Source: Pseudomonas mangiferae
GTDB taxonomy: Bacteria; Pseudomonadota; Gammaproteobacteria; Pseudomonadales; Pseudomonadaceae
Length of the DNA stretch: 64,000 nucleotides
Reading direction: 5' to 3'
Assembly: GCF_007109405.1 (NCBI RefSeq)
Contig: NZ_VJOY01000002.1
Span: 186,001 to 250,000, forward strand
The notes under the pieces: model-generated
The model's database searches: none
The model's input: the letters and a program-made list of their open reading frames with translations, nothing else
What the model was told of the DNA's origin: nothing
Translations under genes and position numbers: made by a program
Shown: positions 58,374 to 64,000 of the stretch, piece by piece
How the letters are laid out: each line of letters starts with the position of its first letter
Position numbering within the stretch: the first letter of the stretch is position 1

Positions 58374-59000
58374 ATGCTGACCATCGCCCTGTCCAAAGGC
58401 CGTATTCTCGACGACACCCTGCCGCTGCTGGCCGCGGCCGGGATCGTGCCCAGCGAGAACCCGGACAAGAGCCGCAAGCTGATCATCCCCACCAGCCAGG
58501 ACGACGTGCGCCTGCTGATCGTCCGCGCCACCGACGTGCCCACCTATGTGGAGCACGGCGCCGCGGATCTCGGCGTAGCCGGCAAGGACGTGCTGATGGA
58601 GTACGGCGGCCAGGGGCTCTACGAGCCCCTCGATCTGAAGATCGCCAACTGCAAGCTGATGACCGCCGGGGCGGTGGGCGTGCCGGAACCCGAAGGGCGC
58701 CTGCGGGTGGCCACCAAGTTCGTCAACGTCGCCAAGCGCTACTACGCCGAGCAGGGCCGCCAGGTCGAAGTGATCAAGCTCTACGGCTCCATGGAGCTGG
58801 CACCCCTGGTGGGCCTGGCCGACAAGATCATCGACGTGGTGGATACCGGCAACACCCTGCGCGCCAACGGCCTGGAGCCCCAGGAGTTGATCGCCCCCAT
58901 CAGCTCGCGGCTGATCGTCAACAAGGCCGCCATGAAGATGCAGCACGCCCGCATTCAGGCGCTGATCGAAACCCTTCGCCAGGCGGTCGCCTCCCGATGA
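58374..59000 (+). CDS. hisG: ATP phosphoribosyltransferase, short form (HisG)
   Basis: 208-residue short-form HisG, first enzyme of histidine synthesis. [19 protein letters not shown] and [14 protein letters not shown] (PRPP-binding) are diagnostic. Short HisG lacks the regulatory C-terminal domain and works with HisZ, which is encoded elsewhere and not seen here. hisD and hisC follow on the same strand, with a 179-nt gap containing a GCGCGCC/GGCGCGC hairpin. Confidence 0.96.
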   Translation: MLTIALSKGRILDDTLPLLAAAGIVPSENPDKSRKLIIPTSQDDVRLLIVRATDVPTYVEHGAADLGVAGKDVLMEYGGQGLYEPLDLKIANCKLMTAGAVGVPEPEGRLRVATKFVNVAKRYYAEQGRQVEVIKLYGSMELAPLVGLADKIIDVVDTGNTLRANGLEPQELIAPISSRLIVNKAAMKMQHARIQALIETLRQAVASR

Positions 59001-59179
59001 CCGTTCGGGCCCTCCCGCGCGCCGCCCTGGCGCGCTCCGGCACTCGACACCGTCGCTGAACCTCCGAGGCGCGGCCCCGCCGCGCGGCCTATCCGTGTCA
59101 TAGCCATTTTCTCGGGCGTCCATGCGGTGGGCTTGGTAGGCTAGCGACGCCCGAGCACATGCCATACGAGAGGCCCGTC

Positions 59180-60490
59180 ATGACCCGTCCCACCGCCATC
59201 CGCCGACTCAATGCCGCCGACCCGCAGTTCGCGCGCCATCTGGATCATCTGCTGAGCTGGGAAAGCGTGTCCGACGAGGCGGTCAACCAGCGGGTGCTGG
59301 ATATCATCGCGGCGGTGCGCGAGCGCGGCGACGAGGCCCTGGTGGAATTCACCAAGCGCTTCGACGGCCTGGACGTGGCCCGCATGGCCGACCTGATCCT
59401 GCCGCGCGAGCGCCTGGAGCTGGCCCTCACCCGCATCAGCCCCGAGCAGCGCCAGGCCCTGGAAAGCGCCGCGGCGCGGGTGCGCAGCTACCACGAGAAA
59501 CAGAAGCAGGACTCCTGGCGCTACACCGAGGCCGACGGCACGGTGCTCGGCCAGCAGGTGATGCCCCTGGATCGCGCCGGCCTGTACGTGCCGGGGGGCA
59601 AGGCGTCCTACCCGTCCTCGGTGCTGATGAACGCCATCCCGGCCAAGGTCGCCGGCGTCGCCGAAGTGGTGATGGTGGTGCCGACGCCCCGTGGCGAGGT
59701 CAACGAACTGGTGCTGGCCGCCGCGGCCATCGCCGGGGTCGACCGGGTCTTCACCCTGGGCGGCGCCCAGGCGGTGGCGGCCCTGGCCTATGGCACCCAG
59801 AGCGTGCCCCAGGTGGACAAGATCGTCGGCCCGGGCAACATCTACGTGGCCACCGCCAAGCGCCACGTGTTCGGCCAGGTGGGCATCGACATGATCGCCG
59901 GGCCGTCGGAAATCCTGGTGGTCTGCGACGGCCAGACCGATCCGGACTGGATCGCCATGGACCTGTTCTCTCAGGCCGAGCACGACGAGGACGCCCAGTC
60001 GATCCTGGTCAGCCCGGACGCCGCCTTCCTCGACCGGGTGGCGGCCAGCATCGACCGGCTGCTGCCCACCCTGGAGCGCGCGGAGATCATCCGCACCTCC
60101 CTGGAGGCTCGGGGCGCCCTGATTCAGGTGGCGGACCTGGAGCAGGCCATCACCGTGGCCAACCGCATCGCCCCGGAGCACCTCGAATTGTCGGTGGCGG
60201 AGCCCGAGCAGTGGCTACCGCGCATCCGCCACGCCGGTGCGATCTTCCTCGGCCGCTACACCGCCGAAGCCTTGGGCGACTACTGCGCCGGCCCCAACCA
60301 CGTGCTGCCCACCTCGGGCACCGCGCGCTTCTCCTCGCCGCTGGGGGTGTACGACTTCCAGAAGCGCTCGTCGATCATCTTCTGCTCGGCGGAAGGCGCC
60401 TCGGCCCTGGGCCATACCGCCTCGGTGCTGGCCCGCGGCGAGTCCCTGACCGCCCATGCCCGCAGCGCCGAATACCGGATCAAGGACTGA
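59180..60490 (+). CDS. hisD: Histidinol dehydrogenase
   Basis: 436-residue zinc- and NAD-dependent enzyme for the last two steps of histidine synthesis. The family signature [38 protein letters not shown] is present, with catalytic residues in IAPEHLEL and [24 protein letters not shown] six bases before 59180 supports that start over 59159. hisC follows after 73 nt. Confidence 0.97.
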   Translation: MTRPTAIRRLNAADPQFARHLDHLLSWESVSDEAVNQRVLDIIAAVRERGDEALVEFTKRFDGLDVARMADLILPRERLELALTRISPEQRQALESAAARVRSYHEKQKQDSWRYTEADGTVLGQQVMPLDRAGLYVPGGKASYPSSVLMNAIPAKVAGVAEVVMVVPTPRGEVNELVLAAAAIAGVDRVFTLGGAQAVAALAYGTQSVPQVDKIVGPGNIYVATAKRHVFGQVGIDMIAGPSEILVVCDGQTDPDWIAMDLFSQAEHDEDAQSILVSPDAAFLDRVAASIDRLLPTLERAEIIRTSLEARGALIQVADLEQAITVANRIAPEHLELSVAEPEQWLPRIRHAGAIFLGRYTAEALGDYCAGPNHVLPTSGTARFSSPLGVYDFQKRSSIIFCSAEGASALGHTASVLARGESLTAHARSAEYRIKD

Positions 60491-60563
60491 TCGCCTGTGG
60501 AGGCCCCCGCCGTTCGCGGCGGCCTCCGGCCCGACCCTTCATGCATTTCGAGGAGAGCAGACG

Positions 60564-61619
60564 ATGAGTCGCTTCTGGAGCCCCTTCGTCAAGGACCTGG
60601 TGCCCTACGTGCCAGGCGAGCAGCCGAAACTGAGCCGGCTGGTGAAGCTGAACACCAACGAGAACCCCTATGGCCCGTCGCCCCAGGCGCTGGCCGCCAT
60701 GCAGGCCGTGCTGAACGACGACCTGCGGCTGTACCCGGACCCCAACGCGGACCGCCTGAAGCAGGCGGTGGCCGCCTTCCACGGCATGCGGCCGGACCAG
60801 GTGTTCGTCGGCAACGGCTCCGACGAGGTGCTCGCCCACGTCTTCTACGGGTTCTTCAAGAATGACCGGACCCTGCTGTTCCCGGACATCAGCTACAGCT
60901 TCTACCCGGTCTATTGCGGGCTCTACGGCATTCCCCACGAAACCGTGCCCCTGGACGAGGCGTTCCGCATCCGGGTCGAGGACTACGCGCGCCCCAATGG
61001 CGGCATCATCCTCGCCAACCCCAACGCTCCCACCGGCTGCCTGCTGGGCCTGGCGGACGTGGAGCGCCTGCTGCAGGGCAGCCCCGACTCGGTGGTGGTG
61101 GTGGATGAGGCCTACGTCGACTTCGGCGGCGAGAGCGCGGTGGCCCTGGTGGACCGCTATCCGAACCTGCTGGTGACCCAGACCCTGTCCAAGTCACGCT
61201 CCTTGGCCGGGCTGCGGGTGGGCCTGGCGGTGGGGCATCCCGATCTCATCGAGGCGCTGGAGCGGGTGAAGAACAGCTTCAACTCCTACCCGCTGGACCG
61301 CCTGGCCCTCGCCGGGGCGTCGGCCGCCTTCGAGGACGTGGCCTACTTCGAGAAGACCTGCCAGGCGGTGATCGACAGCCGCACGGCGCTGACCGCCGAG
61401 CTGGAGGCCCTGGGCTTCGAGGTGCTGCCGTCGGCGGCCAACTTCGTGTTCGCCCGCCACCCGCAGCGGGATGCCGGCGAACTGGCAGCGGCGCTGCGGG
61501 AGCAGGGGGTGATCGTGCGTCACTTCCGCCAGCCGCGGATCGCCCAGTTCCTGCGCATTACCATCGGTACGCCGGAGCAGAACGCCGCGCTGGTGGAGGC
61601 GTTGCAGGGCATCCTCTGA
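60564..61619 (+). CDS. hisC: Histidinol-phosphate aminotransferase
   Basis: 351-residue fold-type I PLP aminotransferase. The PLP lysine is in [14 protein letters not shown], and [22 protein letters not shown] and the C-terminal [12 protein letters not shown] are conserved. It converts imidazole acetol phosphate to histidinol phosphate. Pseudomonas often has a second hisC; this one is in the hisG-hisD cluster. GAGGAGAG precedes the ATG. A bidirectional terminator follows. Confidence 0.96.
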   Translation: MSRFWSPFVKDLVPYVPGEQPKLSRLVKLNTNENPYGPSPQALAAMQAVLNDDLRLYPDPNADRLKQAVAAFHGMRPDQVFVGNGSDEVLAHVFYGFFKNDRTLLFPDISYSFYPVYCGLYGIPHETVPLDEAFRIRVEDYARPNGGIILANPNAPTGCLLGLADVERLLQGSPDSVVVVDEAYVDFGGESAVALVDRYPNLLVTQTLSKSRSLAGLRVGLAVGHPDLIEALERVKNSFNSYPLDRLALAGASAAFEDVAYFEKTCQAVIDSRTALTAELEALGFEVLPSAANFVFARHPQRDAGELAAALREQGVIVRHFRQPRIAQFLRITIGTPEQNAALVEALQGIL

Positions 61620-61638
61620 CAGGGGGGGTACCGCAACG

Positions 61639-61668
61639 AAAAAGCCGGAGCATCGCTCCGGCTTTTTT
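61639..61668. terminator. Bidirectional terminator between hisC and algW
   Basis: AGCCGGAG (61643-61650) pairs with CTCCGGCT (61656-61663) over CATCG, flanked by an A-run on one side and a T-run on the other. It can terminate hisC on the plus strand and algW on the minus strand. Confidence 0.92.
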
Positions 61669-61670
61669 CA

Positions 61671-62828
<1,158 letters not shown>

Positions 62829-62940
62829 GGGTGGATATCCTGGAGAGTTGCCGGAGCGCGGGCGGCCCCTTTAAGGTGCGGCATTATACGAGGGCGCCCG
62901 CCAATAAAGGAGGTGCCGGCAACAGCTTGTGAGGATCGTC

Positions 62941-63699
62941 ATGGCCATCGCGCTGACCACCCTGGTGGAAGAAACCGACCGTTACCTGAACATCGCCCGC
63001 ATCGCCGACTACTGCCCCAACGGCCTGCAGGTGGAGGGCCGGCCCCAGGTGCGGCGGATCGTCAGCGGGGTCACCGCCAGCCAGGCGCTGCTGGAGGCCG
63101 CGGTGGCCGCCGAGGCCGACGCGGTGCTGGTGCACCACGGCTATTTCTGGAAGGGCGAGAACCCCTGCGTCACCGGCATGAAACAGCGTCGGCTGAAGAC
63201 CCTGCTGGCCCACGACATCAGCCTGCTCGCCTATCACCTGCCCCTGGACCTGCACCCCGAGGTGGGCAACAACGTGCAACTGGCCCGGCAGTTGGACATC
63301 GAGGTGGAAGGCCCCCTGGAGCCGGACAACCCGAAGACCGTCGGCCTGGTGGGCGCCCTGGCGGAACCCATGAGCGCGCGGGACTTCGCCCGGCGGGTGG
63401 CCGAGGTGCTGGGGCGCGAGCCGCTGCTGGTGGAGGGGGCCGGCAGCGTACAGCGGATCGGCTGGTGCACCGGCGGCGGCCAGGGCTACATCGACACCGC
63501 CATTGCCGCTGGGGTCGACCTCTACCTTACCGGCGAGGCGTCGGAGCAGACCTTCCACAGTGCCCGTGAGAATGACGTGGCGTTCATCGCCGCCGGCCAC
63601 CACGCCACCGAGCGCTACGGCGTGCAGGCCCTGGGCGATTATCTGGCGAAGCGTTTCGCCATCGAGCACCTGTTCATCGACTGCCCGAACCCCGTCTGA
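62941..63699 (+). CDS. Nif3-like dinuclear metal centre protein (YbgI type)
   Basis: 252-residue member of the NIF3/DUF34 family. The metal-site segments VLVHHGYFWKGENP and AGHHATERYGVQAL, plus YHLPLDLHPEVGNN, match the family. These proteins form toroidal hexamers with two metal ions; their true activity is debated, with GTP cyclohydrolase-I-like binding and metallochaperone roles proposed. GAGGA precedes the ATG at 62941. It lies between algW and cysD as in P. aeruginosa. Confidence 0.93.
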   Translation: MAIALTTLVEETDRYLNIARIADYCPNGLQVEGRPQVRRIVSGVTASQALLEAAVAAEADAVLVHHGYFWKGENPCVTGMKQRRLKTLLAHDISLLAYHLPLDLHPEVGNNVQLARQLDIEVEGPLEPDNPKTVGLVGALAEPMSARDFARRVAEVLGREPLLVEGAGSVQRIGWCTGGGQGYIDTAIAAGVDLYLTGEASEQTFHSARENDVAFIAAGHHATERYGVQALGDYLAKRFAIEHLFIDCPNPV

Positions 63700-63723
63700 C
63701 ACCTCGATTCCGGCGCTATAACG

Positions 63724-63742
63724 CTAGATCGTTTCGTTCTAG
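63724..63742. promoter_or_regulatory. Small inverted repeat upstream of cysD
   Basis: CTAGA (63724-63728) and TCTAG (63738-63742) face each other over 9 nt, about 95 nt before cysD, in a locally AT-rich patch. It may be part of the sulfate-responsive promoter, for instance near a CysB site, but no consensus match can be claimed. Confidence 0.25.
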
Positions 63743-63834
63743 TTGGCCGCCTGATTAGAAGAGGGTGCTGTGCTAGAGTCGCAGGCTCGTCCGCGGCCCG
63801 CTGGCCGTCCCGCTCGACCCAACCGTGAGTTGCC

Positions 63835-64000
63835 ATGCTGGATAAACTGACCCACCTGAAACAGCTGGAGGCGGAAAGCATCCACATCATTCGCGAGGTG
63901 GCCGCCGAGTTCGATAACCCGGTGATGCTCTACTCGATCGGCAAGGACTCGGCCGTGATGCTGCACCTGGCGCGCAAGGCCTTCTTCCCCGGCAAGCTGC
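63835..64000 (+). CDS. cysD: Sulfate adenylyltransferase subunit 2 (5' part only)
   Basis: The first 55 residues are present, [21 protein letters not shown] onward, including the start of the PP-loop in [18 protein letters not shown]. CysD is the catalytic ATP-sulfurylase subunit of sulfate assimilation and works with the GTPase CysN, expected just downstream. The gene is cut by the window end, not broken. Confidence 0.95.
   Translation, partial: MLDKLTHLKQLEAESIHIIREVAAEFDNPVMLYSIGKDSAVMLHLARKAFFPGKL

Overview
The window is GC-rich chromosomal DNA from a Pseudomonas species, most likely of the P. aeruginosa lineage in the broad sense. From memory, most genes follow the order of P. aeruginosa PAO1 from about PA4519 (speC) down to PA4443 (cysD). 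These include speC, a PepSY flavoreductase, the dpp/opdP dipeptide cluster, roxSR, gatCAB, mreBCD-maf-rng, yhdP, tldD/pmbA, fagA-fumC-sodA, ptsO-rapZ-ptsN-hpf-rpoN-lptBAC-kdsCD, mlaFEDCB-ibaG-murA-hisGDC, algW and cysD. I could not search databases, so this synteny is recall rather than a measured alignment.

Layout. 1-3021 holds accessory redox genes: an FAD oxidoreductase cut by the window edge and a RoxA-like di-heme cytochrome. 3022-7395 holds a long leader, speC, and a membrane PepSY/flavodoxin/FNR reductase. 7502-10520 is a compact minus-strand operon that is not part of the remembered PAO1 order. It encodes a 60-residue peptide with a strong ribosome binding site, two related helical proteins and a phytanoyl-CoA-dioxygenase-like Fe(II)/2-oxoglutarate enzyme. 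A LuxR-type (las/rhl-like) box and a perfect 18-bp inverted repeat lie upstream of the peptide. This is my best candidate for an undescribed system: a possibly quorum-regulated, RiPP-like peptide modification pathway. 11028-20234 is a dipeptide uptake cluster (two binding proteins, an OpdP-type porin, DppBCDF).

20449-25193 carries a SIMPL protein, the RoxSR redox two-component system, a 2-hydroxyacid dehydrogenase and an AEC transporter. 25278-28629 is gatCAB (tRNA amidation). 28982-37827 is mreBCD, maf, rng and yhdP (cell shape and envelope). mreC appears to start at a rare ATC codon, just after a perfect 14-bp hairpin. 37899-42199 has a nitrilase-like enzyme, tldD, darP and pmbA. 42471-46280 is the iron-starvation operon fagA-fumC-orf-sodA-zip behind two tandem Fur boxes. 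46290-53286 encodes the nitrogen PTS, RpoN and LPS transport/Kdo synthesis genes on the minus strand. 53533-61619 encodes phospholipid trafficking (Mla), MurA and histidine synthesis on the plus strand. algW, a Nif3-like gene and the start of cysD close the window.

The remainder is mostly core envelope, stress and amino acid metabolism. I saw no tRNA, rRNA, CRISPR array, insertion sequence, integrase or phage gene.
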